A DNA stretch of 64,000 nucleotides from Oscillospiraceae bacterium (GTDB lineage: Bacteria; Bacillota; Clostridia; Oscillospirales; Oscillospiraceae): contig JAJQEJ010000034.1 in NCBI GenBank assembly GCA_021201735.1, forward strand, positions 39,340 to 103,339, given 5' to 3'. A program made the position numbers and the translations under genes. This document shows, one piece after another, positions 51,312 to 61,080 of this stretch. Every line of letters starts with the position of its first letter. Within the stretch, counting starts at the first letter, position 1. The notes beneath the pieces are model-generated. The model worked only from the letters and a program-made list of their open reading frames with translations, did no database searches and was not told the DNA's origin.

Positions 51312-52346
51312 TTGGAAACGGCCGCCGCAATCAAAAAGCCGATTGATTTAAAACCCCTCGGCGCATGCATGACAATGGGAATCGTATGTCTTCTGGCAAT
51401 TTTCACAGATGATTTGCTGATTCGTCAGGTCGGCTTATACGGCGCGTTTGCCTATCTGCACTTCAAGCCCATCTCCGTATCCTACAATCTCAAGGCCATC
51501 ACACTCCACGGAGCCATACTGCTTGTCTCCTTTCTGCTCGGAACGTTTGAGTCGTCTGCCCTGTACCTCGTGCCCTTTACCATTGCAATCTTTCATTTTA
51601 TCTGTTTTATGATGGACAAAACATTCCGCATACCAAAGCCCAGATTGTTCTTTGCCCTCATGCTCTTTGCCACAGGCACCTCAATACATTACAGAGCGTC
51701 GGATGTATTGGGCAACGGCCTCTATATCTGCATCGGCTGGGCCATTTCCATTCTTGTCGGCCTGTTGATTTCGGTCTGTATGCGACTGCCGTGGCATGTC
51801 CGCGCGCCCAAAAAAGAAAAAACAAGCCTCCCGCAAAAGTATCGCAGCGCCGTGGCGGAAGACGCCTTTATACCGCTCAAGGCGGTCTTTTACTCGCTGA
51901 TTCTGTTCGTCGCGGCCTATACCGCGACGCTCTTCAGCAACAGCAACGGGCACTGGATATTGGTCTCCTGCGCCGCCGTTTTACTCGGTGAGGAGAGCAG
52001 TGCCATTTTCAAACGAGGCATCTTTCGCATCCTCGGCGGCACAATCGGCATGTTTGTCGGCATATTGCTTATGATGCTGAATTTGGATGTCTATGTCAGA
52101 ATGGTGATGGTCGTCATACTCAACGGCGTGATCGAGTATTGCGCGCCAAGAAACTATACGGTCATGAACATCTTCACAACAACCCAGGTACTGCTTCTGT
52201 ACAGCTTTGCGGAAGGGCAGATTTCCATGTCCACCATCCAAGCGCGCATTTTGTGCGTTGTGACCGGCAGCCTCATTACCCTTGCGCTGATCGCGGCATA
52301 TCAATACTGTATTAAGAAGATTATCCCGCATCAGGCGGAAGCATAA
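51312..52346 (+). CDS. FUSC-family (aromatic acid exporter-like) membrane protein
   Basis: This 344-residue protein has two blocks of membrane helices (about 20-165 and 195-330) separated by a basic hydrophilic stretch, as in the FUSC/YeeE-like aromatic exporter superfamily. The second block has GHWILVSCAAVLLGEESSAIFKRG and ILGGTIGMFVGILLM, which fit the FUSC pattern. The large cytoplasmic domain of longer members is lacking. TTG 51312 is the start, with AGGAGG seven bases upstream. Substrate unknown. It is divergent from the glucan synthase gene. Confidence 0.8.
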   Translation: METAAAIKKPIDLKPLGACMTMGIVCLLAIFTDDLLIRQVGLYGAFAYLHFKPISVSYNLKAITLHGAILLVSFLLGTFESSALYLVPFTIAIFHFICFMMDKTFRIPKPRLFFALMLFATGTSIHYRASDVLGNGLYICIGWAISILVGLLISVCMRLPWHVRAPKKEKTSLPQKYRSAVAEDAFIPLKAVFYSLILFVAAYTATLFSNSNGHWILVSCAAVLLGEESSAIFKRGIFRILGGTIGMFVGILLMMLNLDVYVRMVMVVILNGVIEYCAPRNYTVMNIFTTTQVLLLYSFAEGQISMSTIQARILCVVTGSLITLALIAAYQYCIKKIIPHQAEA

Positions 52347-52378
52347 ACCACCACATTATTTTAGGAGGATGACACATC

Positions 52379-52753
52379 ATGAACCAGACCATTCACGCGC
52401 CCAACGCTCCCGCCGCGGTGGGGCCTTACTGCCACGCAAAGCTGGCAGGCAATACCCTCTATACCTCGGGTCAGCTCGGCCTCATCCCAACAACCGGAGC
52501 ACTTGCGGACGGAGTCGCCGCGCAAGCGCGGCAGGCGCTCGAAAACCTCGGCGCGGTCTTAAACGCGGCGGGCATGGATTTTCGCGATGTGGTAAAAACC
52601 ACCATTTTCCTCGCCGATATCGCGGATTTTGCCGCCATCAACGACGTGTACGCCGCCTTTTTCCCCGGCGATGCGCCCGCGCGCTCCTGCGTGCAGGCGG
52701 GCGCGCTCCCCAAGGGCGGGCTGTTCGAAATTGAGGCCGTCGCTGTTAAATGA
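52379..52753 (+). CDS. ridA: RidA-family 2-iminobutanoate/2-iminopropanoate deaminase
   Basis: This 124-residue protein hydrolyses reactive enamine/imine intermediates from PLP enzymes. It has the family pattern PAAVGPYCHAKLAGNTLYTSGQLGL, a RxxV position supplied by the ARSCVQAGALPKGGLFEIEAVA motif (arginine near 105), and EIEAVAVK at the end. AGGAGG lies about ten bases before ATG 52379. It follows the FUSC gene closely and probably shares its promoter. A bidirectional terminator follows. Confidence 0.92.
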   Translation: MNQTIHAPNAPAAVGPYCHAKLAGNTLYTSGQLGLIPTTGALADGVAAQARQALENLGAVLNAAGMDFRDVVKTTIFLADIADFAAINDVYAAFFPGDAPARSCVQAGALPKGGLFEIEAVAVK

Positions 52754-52775
52754 TTCGCATCTTTCAACATAACAA

Positions 52776-52818
52776 AAGGTGCCATTACCGTTGCGCTTCG
52801 CTCCGGTAATGGCACCTT
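52776..52818. terminator. Bidirectional intrinsic terminator between ridA and ribF
   Basis: A perfect 15-bp stem (52776-52790 with 52804-52818) sits between two converging genes, with A-runs to the left and TTCTGATCTTT to the right. Confidence 0.85.
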
Positions 52819-52825
52819 CTGATCT

Positions 52826-53737
52826 TTAATATCCCGCCTCAAAATACGCGGCAACCTGATCTACGTTGCGCTGAATCTCCTCTTTGAGTACGTCGAGAGA
52901 TGAAAATTTTTCCTCCGGGCGCAGGTAGTGATAGAATTCCAGATTCAGCTCCGCGCCGTAGAGGTCGCCGTCGTAATTGAGAATATACGTCTCCACCGTC
53001 ACCGCATCCCCATCGTCCACGGTGGGGCGGACGCCGACATTGGTGACCGCCGGGCGGCTCTCTCCGTCCGGCAGGATCACGCGCGTCGCGTAGCCGCCGA
53101 AGGGCGGGATGATCACATCGGGCGCAACGTGCAAATTGACGGTCGGAAAACCGAGCTTGGTACCCAGCTTTTTTCCCGTCGCTACCGTGCCGCCCAGAAT
53201 ATGCGGATGGCCCAGAAAGCGGCGCGCGCCCTCCATGTCCCCAGCCGTAATCAGTGTGCGGATATAGCTGGAAGAGACCGTAATCCCATCCAGCATCACC
53301 GCCGGGATGATATCGCAGCCGATCCCGAGGGCGCTGCATTTCTCCAACAAGCGCGGTGTGGTCCCTTCTCCGTGATAGCCGAAACGGTAGTCGTGCCCCG
53401 CGACGAGATATGCCGCGCCGTGCTCCCGCACCAGATAATCGGTCAGGAAAGACTCCCACGGCATATGCATGACCCGCTCGTCAAAGGGCATCACGAGCAT
53501 CTCGTCAATGCCAAAATACCGCCGCATCAGATACGCGCGGTCGGATAGCGACGTGAGCAGCCGCACATCCTCTCCACCGAGAAGCGCCGACGGATGCCGG
53601 TCAAAGGTCAGCACGGCGGGGCGTGCCCCCTTTTCCGCCGAAACCTCAGCCGCACGGCGCAACAGTGCACCGTGTCCCAGATGTACCCCGTCAAAAAAGC
53701 CCAGCGCGATCACACGCGCGGCAGTCTCTTGTCTCAT
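52826..53737 (-). CDS. ribF: Bifunctional riboflavin kinase / FAD synthetase
   Basis: This 303-residue protein makes FMN and then FAD. The N-terminal nucleotidyltransferase has ALGFFDGVHLGHGALL (HxGH-type motif), FDRHPSALL, and VAGHDYRFGYHGEGT. The C-terminal flavokinase domain has the LGFPTVNLHVAPD and GGYATRVILPDG segments and VTVETYILNYDGDLYG. The start is taken as ATG 53737; GTG 53740 and TTG 53746 are possible, since GAGGTG lies just before them. It is last in the rimP-to-ribF operon. Confidence 0.95.
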   Translation of the reverse strand: MRQETAARVIALGFFDGVHLGHGALLRRAAEVSAEKGARPAVLTFDRHPSALLGGEDVRLLTSLSDRAYLMRRYFGIDEMLVMPFDERVMHMPWESFLTDYLVREHGAAYLVAGHDYRFGYHGEGTTPRLLEKCSALGIGCDIIPAVMLDGITVSSSYIRTLITAGDMEGARRFLGHPHILGGTVATGKKLGTKLGFPTVNLHVAPDVIIPPFGGYATRVILPDGESRPAVTNVGVRPTVDDGDAVTVETYILNYDGDLYGAELNLEFYHYLRPEEKFSSLDVLKEEIQRNVDQVAAYFEAGY

Positions 53738-53746
53738 CACAGCCAA

Positions 53747-54622
53747 TTACACCTCAAAAAAACTTTTTATCGTCGTCATACTGCCGCCGGTGCATTTGCC
53801 CAGGAGCAGAAATTCCCCGTCATCGCCGTACACCCGCCACAGCCCGTCCGGCACGGCGCAGGAAAAGGCGGCACCGTTGCGCGCCTGCTTCAGTGCCTGC
53901 CCGCCGACTGTCACGGCGGGATGGCGGCCAAAATAAGTATCCACCGGCAAGAGCAGGTTCTGCGCTTCCCCCTGCGCCGCAAGTTTCTCCAGCGCAGGCA
54001 ATGCTACCGCCTGTTCGAGCGTGAAGCCAGCCGCCTTTGTCCGGCGCAGCATACACATCACCCCGCCGCAGCCGAGCGCCTGTCCGATATCGTGACAGAG
54101 CGTGCGCACATACGTCCCCTTGGAGCAGGCGACGCGCAGGGTATAGGTATCCGGTGCCGTCTGTGCGACGATCTCCAGCGCCGAAATCGTCACGGGCCGC
54201 GCCGTGCGCTCCACGGCCTTGCCCGCGCGGGCCAGCTCATAGAGCTTCCTCCCGTCGCGCTTGAGCGCAGAGTACATGGGCGGCACCTGCATAATATCAC
54301 CCCGGAACGCGGCAAGCGCGCCCTCCAGCGTCTCCCGCGTCACATCGGCCTCAGTCTGCGTCAGCACCTGCCCCGTGGTGTCCTGCGTATCGGTCGTGAG
54401 CCCCAGCCGCAGACCGGCGAGGTATTCCTTCCCCTCCGCAGCGGCAAACTCCACAGCGCGTGTGGCGCGCCCGACAAAAATGGGCAGCACGCCGGTCGCC
54501 ATCGGGTCGAGTGTCCCGGCGTGTCCAATCCGCCGCTCCGCCAGAAGGCGGCGGCACTTTGCCACCACGTCGTGGGACGTCCACCCCTCCGGCTTGTCGA
54601 TCACCAGCATGCCGTTAGCCAT
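53747..54622 (-). CDS. truB: tRNA pseudouridine-55 synthase
   Basis: This 291-residue enzyme makes the universal pseudouridine in the tRNA T-loop. The catalytic GHAGTLDPMATGVLPI motif is near residue 32, with KEYLAGLRLG, QVPPMYSALKRDGRKLYELAR and CSKGTYVRTLCHDIG following. ATG 54622 overlaps the nrnA stop by 8 bp. The truB-ribF order is usual. Confidence 0.96.
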   Translation of the reverse strand: MANGMLVIDKPEGWTSHDVVAKCRRLLAERRIGHAGTLDPMATGVLPIFVGRATRAVEFAAAEGKEYLAGLRLGLTTDTQDTTGQVLTQTEADVTRETLEGALAAFRGDIMQVPPMYSALKRDGRKLYELARAGKAVERTARPVTISALEIVAQTAPDTYTLRVACSKGTYVRTLCHDIGQALGCGGVMCMLRRTKAAGFTLEQAVALPALEKLAAQGEAQNLLLPVDTYFGRHPAVTVGGQALKQARNGAAFSCAVPDGLWRVYGDDGEFLLLGKCTGGSMTTIKSFFEV

Positions 54623-55565
54623 GCGCACGCACTTCCGCAATCGCGCCAAGTATGGCGTCCTTCGCCTCTTGTGCCGTCCCTATGACGGTGCAGCCGGCAG
54701 CCGCATGGTGCCCTCCGCCGCCGAGCAGGGCGCACGCCTCGCTTGCACTCAGGCCGTTGGCGGTACGCACGGAGATCTTCCACTCGTCCGGCTTCATTTC
54801 GCGCAGGGTGATTGACACCGTCACACCCTCCGCCTGCCCGATAAAGGCGGAAATATCCTCCAAATCCTCCTGCGTCGCGCCGATATCGGTGAGCATGGCG
54901 AGGCTGATGGTTGCCACTGCCGTCCTGCCGTCATCCCGGCAGTCCATCCCGTCGACAAGGCTGCTTTCAATCTTCAGGCGGCGCAGGCTCTTGGTTCGGA
55001 AATGGCGCTTGTTGAGCGTCTTGAAGTCGATTCCGGTCTCCATCAGTGCCGCCGCGACGTGGTGGGTTTCCGGTGTGGTGTTACCATACTGAAAGCAGCC
55101 GGTATCGGTGGCCACCGCCACATAGAGCGGCGAGGCAACGTCCGCCGTCACCGCACCGAGTGTCCGGCAGACATCATAGATCAGTTCACCGCATGCCGCG
55201 CGCGCTGCATCCACGCAGTTCTCACGCCCGAACCCGGCATGTGAGATGTGGTGGTCGAAGGAGATATCCACCCCCCGTGCCGCATACGGTGCCATCTCCC
55301 GCGGAAAGAGAGACGGGTCGGCAATGTCCACCGTCACGATATAGGACGGCGTATAGCCCTCTGGGGCGATCAGACCCGCCATATAGGGGGTAAAGAGCCC
55401 CGACGTGTCGCTGTTTGCCAGCAACCATGCCGTCTTCCCGATGCTGCGCAGCATGCGGCACAGCCCGACGCCGCAGCCGATGGTGTCCCCATCCGGCAGG
55501 CGGTGTGTTACAATCAGAATATTGTCTTTCTCCCTGAGCAGCCCCGCTGCTTGCTGATAGTCCAT
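54615..55565 (-). CDS. nrnA: DHH/DHHA1 oligoribonuclease/phosphatase NrnA
   Basis: This 316-residue enzyme degrades nanoRNA and can hydrolyse pAp. The DHH domain shows THRLPDGDTIG, VDIADPSLFP (motif II) and FDHHISHAGFG (DHH). The C-terminal DHHA1 domain has the LLGGGGHHAAAG motif. ATG 55565 has GGAGG six bases upstream. A terminator lies between rbfA and this gene, so it may have a second promoter. Confidence 0.94.
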   Translation of the reverse strand: MDYQQAAGLLREKDNILIVTHRLPDGDTIGCGVGLCRMLRSIGKTAWLLANSDTSGLFTPYMAGLIAPEGYTPSYIVTVDIADPSLFPREMAPYAARGVDISFDHHISHAGFGRENCVDAARAACGELIYDVCRTLGAVTADVASPLYVAVATDTGCFQYGNTTPETHHVAAALMETGIDFKTLNKRHFRTKSLRRLKIESSLVDGMDCRDDGRTAVATISLAMLTDIGATQEDLEDISAFIGQAEGVTVSITLREMKPDEWKISVRTANGLSASEACALLGGGGHHAAAGCTVIGTAQEAKDAILGAIAEVRAHG

Positions 55566-55604
55566 GCGATACCTCCATATATGTGGTGCCATACTAGTTG
55601 TAGT

Positions 55605-55647
55605 ATCAAAAGGGAAAACGCGCCATGATGGTCGTTTTCCCTTTGAT
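55605..55647. terminator. Hairpin terminator after rbfA
   Basis: ATCAAAAGGGAAAACG (55605-55620) pairs with CGTTTTCCCTTTGAT (55633-55647), with one extra A. On the minus strand it follows the rbfA stop within a few bases and ends in CCCTTTTGAT. It may reduce read-through into nrnA. Confidence 0.75.
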
Positions 55648-55648
55648 A

Positions 55649-55984
55649 TTATTTATCCAGGTTTTCCAAAAGCGTGAGAATATGCGCGCCCTTGTCGATG
55701 GAGTCGTCCTGCACAAACACCAGCTCCGGTGTGTAGCGCAGGGCGAGCACAGCCAGCTCCCGCCGGAGATAACCGGCTGCGGATTTCAGGCCCTTCATGA
55801 CCTCCGGTGCCTTCTCTCGCTCCAAAATGCTGACATACACCTTTGCGTACCGCAGATCCGGCGTTGTCTCCACCGCGGTGACCGACACAAGCCCCTGCAC
55901 GCGGGGGTCTTTTACCGTGCGGATACACGCGGAGAGTTCCCGTTGAATCTCCTCGTTGATGCGCCCGATGCGATGATTTGCCAT
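55649..55984 (-). CDS. rbfA: 30S ribosome-binding factor A
   Basis: This 111-residue KH-fold protein helps mature the 16S 5' end in 30S assembly. It starts MANHRIGRINEEIQRELS, has SVTAVETTPDLRYAKVYVSI in the middle and LRRELAVLALRYTPELVFVQDDS near the end, all family-typical. It follows infB directly in the same operon. Confidence 0.95.
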   Translation of the reverse strand: MANHRIGRINEEIQRELSACIRTVKDPRVQGLVSVTAVETTPDLRYAKVYVSILEREKAPEVMKGLKSAAGYLRRELAVLALRYTPELVFVQDDSIDKGAHILTLLENLDK

Positions 55985-56011
55985 GACCTGCCTCCTTTCG
56001 GTGGAATGGTA

Positions 56012-58441
56012 TTATACCTCGATTTGCTCCATGGTAAACGCCTCTATGACGTCGCCCACCTTGATATCGCCATATTTTTCAATGCCGATGCCGCATTCGT
56101 AGCCCTGCGCGACCTCCTTCTGGTCGTCTTTAAACCGGCGCAGGGAGGCGATGGCCCCCTCATGGATGACAATGTTGTCGCGCAGCAGGCGAATCTGGGC
56201 GTTGCGGACGATCTTTCCGTCGATCACATAGCAGCCTGCAATAATGCCGGCACCCGTGATTTTGTACACCTCGCGCACCTCGGCCTGACCGAGGGCAACC
56301 TCGCGGAATTTCGGGGTAAGCATTCCCTTCATCGCCGCCTCAATCTCGTCGATGCACTCGTAAATCACGCGGTACATGCGCACATCGACGTGGTTGCGCG
56401 CGGCGGAGTCCCTTGCGTTGTTATCCGGCCGTACATTGAACCCGACGACAATGGCATTGGATGTGGCGGCAAGCATAATATCGCTCTCGCTGATGGCGCC
56501 GACGGCGCAGTGAATCACCGCGACGCGCACCTCCGCGTTTGTAATCTTCTCCAGACTCGCCTTGATCGCCTCGGCGGAGCCCTGTACGTCGGCCTTGACG
56601 ATGACGTTGAGGTTCTTCATCTCGCCCTCTTTGATCTGGCTGAAGAGATCCTCCAGGCTGACCTTGGGCATCGCACCGGACACGGACTTTTTCTGCTCGT
56701 GCTTGCGCTGCTCGACCAGCTCCCGGGCCATGCGCTCGTCATCGACCGCGTGGAAGTCGTCGCCCGCGCCGGGCACCTCGCCCATGCCAATGATCTCAAC
56801 CGGCACGGATGGACCCGCCTCAAGCAGCTTCTTCCCCTTCGCGTCGGTCATTGCGCGCACGCGCCCGACGGCGGTCCCCGCGATGATCACGTCGCCCTGA
56901 TGGAGCGTGCCGTTCTGAACCAGAAGGGTCGCCACGGGGCCTCTCCCCTTGTCGAGCTTCGCCTCGATGACCACACCGTGGGCGGTGCGGTTTGGGTTTG
57001 CTTTGAGCTCACGCATCTCGGCGGTGAGGGTCAGCATTTCGAGCAGGTTTTCAATCCCCTCGCCACTCTTTGCGGAGATCGGGCAGATAATCGTGTCGCC
57101 GCCCCAGTCCTCCGAGACCAGACCGTACTCGGTCAGCTGCTGCTTAATGCGCTCAATATTCGCCTCGGGCTTGTCGATCTTGTTGACCGCAACCACGATG
57201 GGGATTTCCGCGGCTTTCGCGTGGTTGATGGACTCGATGGTCTGTGGCATAATGCCGTCGTCCGCCGCCACAACCAGAATCGCGATATCGGTGACCATCG
57301 CGCCGCGCGCGCGCATGGCGGTAAACGCCTCATGCCCCGGCGTATCCAGGAAGGTGATGGGCTTGCCGTTCACCTGCACCTGATACGCGCCGATGTGCTG
57401 CGTGATGCCGCCCGCCTCGCCGGAGGCGACGTCGGCCTTGCGAATCCGGTCGAGCAGGGAGGTCTTGCCGTGGTCAACGTGGCCCATAACCACCACCACG
57501 GGGGCGCGGGAGATGAGGTCCTCTTCCCTGTCCTCGGCACTGTCGATGAGCTTTTCCTCAATGGTGACGATGACTTCCTTTTCCACCTTGCAGCCGCACT
57601 CCATAGCGACCAGCGCGGCGGTGTCGTAGTCAATGATATCGGACATGGACGCCATCACGCCCAACTTCATAAGCTGCTTGACCACCTCGGCACCGGTCTT
57701 TTTCATGCGGGACGCCAGCTCACCCACGCCGATTTCATCCGGAATCATGACCTTGAGCGGCGTCTTCTTGATGATCTCAAGCTGGAGGCGGCGCATTTTC
57801 TCCTGCTCCTCCTGACGGCGCTTATTGCCAAAGTTCTGGTTCTTGCGCTGGTTTGCGGCGCGGTTATTAAACTTCTGCTTTCCCGCCTGCATCTGGGTGC
57901 GCTCCGAGGTGAAGGACTCCAGCCGCTCGTCATACTTTGCCATATTGACGTTGCCACCCTTGCGGGTGTCCACCACGCGCTTGGTCGGCACCTTGCTGCC
58001 CGGCGTCTGTCCCTGCGCGACAGGGGCAGACTGCTGCGTCTGTCCGCCCGCCGATATGGGGGGCGGCGCTCCGGCCGCTTTTCGCGCACTCTGTCCGCCC
58101 TGCTGCTGCGGTTGCTGCGGCTTTGCAGCGCCGACCTGCTTTGGCTGATCAGCTTTTTGGGGCGTCACCGGGGCAGGCGCGGCTTTTTCCGCCTCCTTCG
58201 GCGCGGCGGGCGCGCTCTTTTCCTGCACAGGCTCCCGGTAGGTATCGGCAAAAATGCTCTCGATATCCTCCACCTGATTCTTCTGCGTCAGATACTCAAA
58301 GACAAGGGATAGTTCTTTATCCTCCAACACCTGCATGTGATTTTTCGGCTTTGTCGCGTATTGCGTCAAAACGTCGGCTATCTCCTTCGAATTTTTGCCA
58401 AAATCCTTGGCAAGCTCGTGTACTCGATATTTGTTCAGCAA
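56012..58441 (-). CDS. infB: Translation initiation factor IF-2
   Basis: This 809-residue GTPase brings fMet-tRNA to the ribosome. The N-terminus [15 protein letters not shown] is the IF2 N-domain. A long Pro/Gln/Ala/Lys linker (about 75-190) precedes the conserved core with GHVDHGKTS (G1), DTPGHEAF (G3) and NKIDKPE (G4), followed by the C-terminal domains. TTG 58441 is chosen because GGAGGTG lies six bases upstream and the family starts just there. An earlier in-frame TTG (58474) would add 11 unlike residues. Confidence 0.97.
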   Translation of the reverse strand: MLNKYRVHELAKDFGKNSKEIADVLTQYATKPKNHMQVLEDKELSLVFEYLTQKNQVEDIESIFADTYREPVQEKSAPAAPKEAEKAAPAPVTPQKADQPKQVGAAKPQQPQQQGGQSARKAAGAPPPISAGGQTQQSAPVAQGQTPGSKVPTKRVVDTRKGGNVNMAKYDERLESFTSERTQMQAGKQKFNNRAANQRKNQNFGNKRRQEEQEKMRRLQLEIIKKTPLKVMIPDEIGVGELASRMKKTGAEVVKQLMKLGVMASMSDIIDYDTAALVAMECGCKVEKEVIVTIEEKLIDSAEDREEDLISRAPVVVVMGHVDHGKTSLLDRIRKADVASGEAGGITQHIGAYQVQVNGKPITFLDTPGHEAFTAMRARGAMVTDIAILVVAADDGIMPQTIESINHAKAAEIPIVVAVNKIDKPEANIERIKQQLTEYGLVSEDWGGDTIICPISAKSGEGIENLLEMLTLTAEMRELKANPNRTAHGVVIEAKLDKGRGPVATLLVQNGTLHQGDVIIAGTAVGRVRAMTDAKGKKLLEAGPSVPVEIIGMGEVPGAGDDFHAVDDERMARELVEQRKHEQKKSVSGAMPKVSLEDLFSQIKEGEMKNLNVIVKADVQGSAEAIKASLEKITNAEVRVAVIHCAVGAISESDIMLAATSNAIVVGFNVRPDNNARDSAARNHVDVRMYRVIYECIDEIEAAMKGMLTPKFREVALGQAEVREVYKITGAGIIAGCYVIDGKIVRNAQIRLLRDNIVIHEGAIASLRRFKDDQKEVAQGYECGIGIEKYGDIKVGDVIEAFTMEQIEV

Positions 58442-58547
58442 ATAATCCACCTCCACTAGTGGGACTTGCGCCAATAGGAAAACATAAATTCAAATATTTA
58501 TGCTTTCTTATTGGAACAAGTCCTGTTCTCTTGTGCTTCTATACACA

Positions 58548-59069
58548 CTACGATACGTCATTTCGTTTGATCCTGATCACGCCGCGCGGCATCTTCGCCC
58601 GCTCCGCCGTGGGCTGCCTGGTCTGCGCCCGCTTTTCGGGCGGCGGCACCCATGGCTTTGCTTTCTTCTTATTCTTCTCGTGCCGCAGCTGCTCCTGCCG
58701 CCGCCGCTTCTCCTTGTCCGCGCTGCCGCCCAGCGTCTCGGCGAGCGCACCGTACTCCGCCCCGTTTGCCGCCGCGAGCTGTCCCGCCACAGCGGCTGCA
58801 AAGCCCGTGTCGGTGATCGCCAGCATCGCGCAGGAGGCGCGCCCCAAGCTCCCGCCCAGCTCCGCCTTGGTCAGCGGAACCTTGACGCATGGCACCGCGC
58901 CTGCCTCCGCAAAGCGCGCGGCACGGCGCGCGCTGTTATCCGCCGCGTCCGACGCAAGCAGGATCAGCTTTGCCTTGCGGGCACGGGCGGCACCACCGAC
59001 CGGCTCCTCGCCAATCTCCAGCCGCCCCGCCTTTTTCGCGATCCCGAGCAGGCCGCATAAATTACGCAT
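58548..59069 (-). CDS. L7Ae/L30e-family RNA-binding protein with basic tail
   Basis: This 173-residue protein has an L7Ae-like core (1-110, LCGLLGIAKKAGRLEIGEEPV and ILLASDAADNSARR) that binds kink-turn-type RNA. The C-terminal 60 residues are rich in Lys and Arg (EKRRRQEQLRHEKNKKKAK) and are longer than in the usual YlxQ (about 100 residues). It sits between rnpM and infB like ylxQ. ATG 59069 is taken as the start; GTG 59072 has better spacing from GAGGAGG. Confidence 0.85.
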   Translation of the reverse strand: MRNLCGLLGIAKKAGRLEIGEEPVGGAARARKAKLILLASDAADNSARRAARFAEAGAVPCVKVPLTKAELGGSLGRASCAMLAITDTGFAAAVAGQLAAANGAEYGALAETLGGSADKEKRRRQEQLRHEKNKKKAKPWVPPPEKRAQTRQPTAERAKMPRGVIRIKRNDVS

Positions 59070-59343
59070 CACCCTGTACCGCCTCCTCTTCCATCTGCGC
59101 GAGCAGTCCCTCATAAACTTCCTCCGGTATTGCCGCAGAGAACGCGCGCTCCAGCGCTTTTGCCTTGCGCGCCCGCTTCAGGCACGCTGTGTCTTGGCAC
59201 AGATATGCACCCCTGCCGGGTTTTTTCCCTTTGAAGTCCAGTGATATCTCTCCCTCCGGCGACTTGACCACACGGATCAGCTCCCGCTTCGGCTTCATCT
59301 CACGGCAGCCGATGCATTGGCGCAGAGGCACTTTCTTCGGCAT
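59062..59343 (-). CDS. rnpM: RNase P modulator RnpM (YlxR)
   Basis: This 93-residue protein has the YlxR signature PLRQCIGCREMKPKRELIRVV and KKPGRGAYLCQDTACLKRA. YlxR/RnpM binds RNase P RNA and modulates its activity. It overlaps the L7Ae-like gene downstream, and nusA is 1-2 bp upstream. The order nusA-ylxR-ylxQ-infB is the standard Firmicutes arrangement. Confidence 0.93.
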   Translation of the reverse strand: MPKKVPLRQCIGCREMKPKRELIRVVKSPEGEISLDFKGKKPGRGAYLCQDTACLKRARKAKALERAFSAAIPEEVYEGLLAQMEEEAVQGDA

Positions 59344-59344
59344 A

Positions 59345-60520
59345 TCACAGCACTTCCTTTCCGGTGGCCTCCGGCTCGTCTTCCAGAATCAGCGCTTCAT
59401 CCTCAGCGGCATCCCCGGTCTTGTTCTCCGCCTCGGACAAGGCCTTGATGTCGATTTTCCACCCGGTGAGCCGCGCCGCAAGACGGACGTTTTGTCCCTC
59501 TTTGCCGATGGCAAGGGAAATCTGGTCGTCCGGCACCCGCACGCGGCAGCTGTGGCTTTCCTCATGCACAATCACTTCCAGCACATCGGCGGGGGCAAGG
59601 GCCGCCGCAATGTACTCCACCGGATTTTCGCTGTATCTAATGATATCTATTTTTTCGCCCTTTAGCTCCTCAACCACGCTGTTGACGCGCTGCACACGCG
59701 GGCCAACGCACGCGCCGATGGCATCGACATTGGGGTCGTTCGACCAGACAGCCAGTTTTGTTCGGTTGCCCGCCTCGCGAGAGACGGATTTGATCTCCAC
59801 CGTGCCCTCATAGATTTCCGGCACCTCCAGCTCAAACAGGCGCTTTACGAGTCCTGGATGCGTGCGGGAAACAAGCACCTGCGGCCCTTTGGTGGAGCTG
59901 CGAACCTCCACAATATAGACGCGCAGGCGGTCACCCTCACGATAGGTTTCACCGGGCACCTGTTCCCCTGCGGAGAGGTATGCCTCCGTCGTCTCATTGC
60001 CGGAGCTGATACGCACTGAAATGGAGCCGGATCGCGGATCCACCCGAATCACTACACCGGTCAGTATCTCGTGCTCTTTGGAACTAAACTCTTCATAGAT
60101 GATCCCGCGCTCTGCCTCGCGCATCCCCTGAATGATCACCTGCCGCGCGGTTTGGGCGGCAATCCGCCCAAAATCGCGGGTTTTGATCTCAATGCGCACC
60201 ACATCGCCCAGCGCCGCGAGGGGCAGCTTTTCGCGTGCTTCGTCCAGACCGATCTCGGTGCTGGGGTTATCGACAACCTCCACGACGTCCTTCTTGACGT
60301 ACATACGCACCTCGCCCTTTACCTCGTCGCCCTCTACCACTACGTTATCCTCAATGCCCTCGTGATCTTTTTTATATGCAGAAATGAGCGCCTGGCTGAT
60401 CTTGTCCATCATGTATCCCTTGGGGATTCCCTTTTCCTTTTCAATCAGCGAAATGGCCGCGAAAAACTCCGCGCCGTCCAGCTCATTCGTCTTTTGAACC
60501 TTTGCACTCTTCTTCGCCAT
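59345..60520 (-). CDS. nusA: Transcription termination/antitermination protein NusA
   Basis: This 391-residue RNA polymerase factor has an N-terminal domain (1-130), an S1 domain (about 135-200, EILTGVVIRVDPRSGSISVRI), and KH1/KH2 domains (for example VDAIGACVGPRVQRVNSVVEEL and ISLAIGKEGQNVRLAARLTGWKI, cited here in parts). The acidic tail is short. It follows rimP in the operon. NusA often controls its own operon through a leader terminator, and one is seen upstream of rimP. Confidence 0.96.
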   Translation of the reverse strand: MAKKSAKVQKTNELDGAEFFAAISLIEKEKGIPKGYMMDKISQALISAYKKDHEGIEDNVVVEGDEVKGEVRMYVKKDVVEVVDNPSTEIGLDEAREKLPLAALGDVVRIEIKTRDFGRIAAQTARQVIIQGMREAERGIIYEEFSSKEHEILTGVVIRVDPRSGSISVRISSGNETTEAYLSAGEQVPGETYREGDRLRVYIVEVRSSTKGPQVLVSRTHPGLVKRLFELEVPEIYEGTVEIKSVSREAGNRTKLAVWSNDPNVDAIGACVGPRVQRVNSVVEELKGEKIDIIRYSENPVEYIAAALAPADVLEVIVHEESHSCRVRVPDDQISLAIGKEGQNVRLAARLTGWKIDIKALSEAENKTGDAAEDEALILEDEPEATGKEVL

Positions 60521-60541
60521 TGTGTCACCCGTCTCCTTTCC

Positions 60542-60997
60542 CTAAATTGTAACATACAAGCGCGTCTGCGCCACATCCTTTTTCAAAAAGCGCACTGTGC
60601 CCGACGCGGTTTCAATCGTCACATCGCCCGCGTCAAAGGCCGCGAGCGCACCGGTATATTCTTTGCGTCCGTCCACCGCACGGTAAAGGCGCACCTCCAC
60701 CTGCGCGCCGAGAAAGGCCGCAAAATGCTCCGACTTCTTCAGCGCCCTGTCCGCCCCGGCGGAGGACACCTCAAAGGTATAGGACCCTTCAATGGGGTCG
60801 GCCTCGTCGAGCTTGTCGGACAGCGGCCGGCTCACCGCCTCACAGTCGGCGATGGATACCCCGCCCGCTTTATCAATATAGACCCGCAGATACCACGTGC
60901 CCGCCTCTTTGCTATACTCCACATCCCAGAGTGTACAGCCCTGCTGCTGCACAATGGGTGCGGCCAGCGCCGCGACAAGATCAGTTACCTTCGCCAC
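60542..60997 (-). CDS. rimP: Ribosome maturation factor RimP
   Basis: This protein of about 151 residues helps 30S subunit assembly. Motifs are AKVTDLVAALAAPIV, GCTLWDVEYSKEAGTWYLRVYIDK, DCEAVSRPLSDKLDE and YTFEVSSAGADRALK. The start is set at GTG 60997 because homologs begin MAKVTDxV. GTG 61009 is closer to a good AAGGGA site and would add four residues. It is first in the operon that runs to ribF. Confidence 0.92.
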   Translation of the reverse strand: MAKVTDLVAALAAPIVQQQGCTLWDVEYSKEAGTWYLRVYIDKAGGVSIADCEAVSRPLSDKLDEADPIEGSYTFEVSSAGADRALKKSEHFAAFLGAQVEVRLYRAVDGRKEYTGALAAFDAGDVTIETASGTVRFLKKDVAQTRLYVTI

Positions 60998-61028
60998 GCA
61001 TCCGTTCACCACTTTCCCTTGTTCAATT

Positions 61029-61054
61029 AAAAAGAGCGGGGCCAAGCCCCACTC
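61029..61054 (-). promoter_or_regulatory. Leader terminator/attenuator upstream of rimP
   Basis: On the minus strand a 9-bp stem (61054-61046 with 61042-61034, one G-T pair) with a three-base loop is followed by five T residues (61033-61029). It lies about 20 nt after the predicted transcription start and just before the rimP ribosome binding site. Short leader terminators before the rimP/ylxS-nusA operon are used for NusA autocontrol in B. subtilis. Confidence 0.8.
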
Positions 61055-61080
61055 CGATCGAACAACATCATACTTTTTGT

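Noticed and set aside
55625..58312. An 895-codon open frame on the plus strand opposite infB and rbfA
   Set aside because: It is a shadow caused by GC-rich codon structure; IF-2 motifs on the minus strand are complete.
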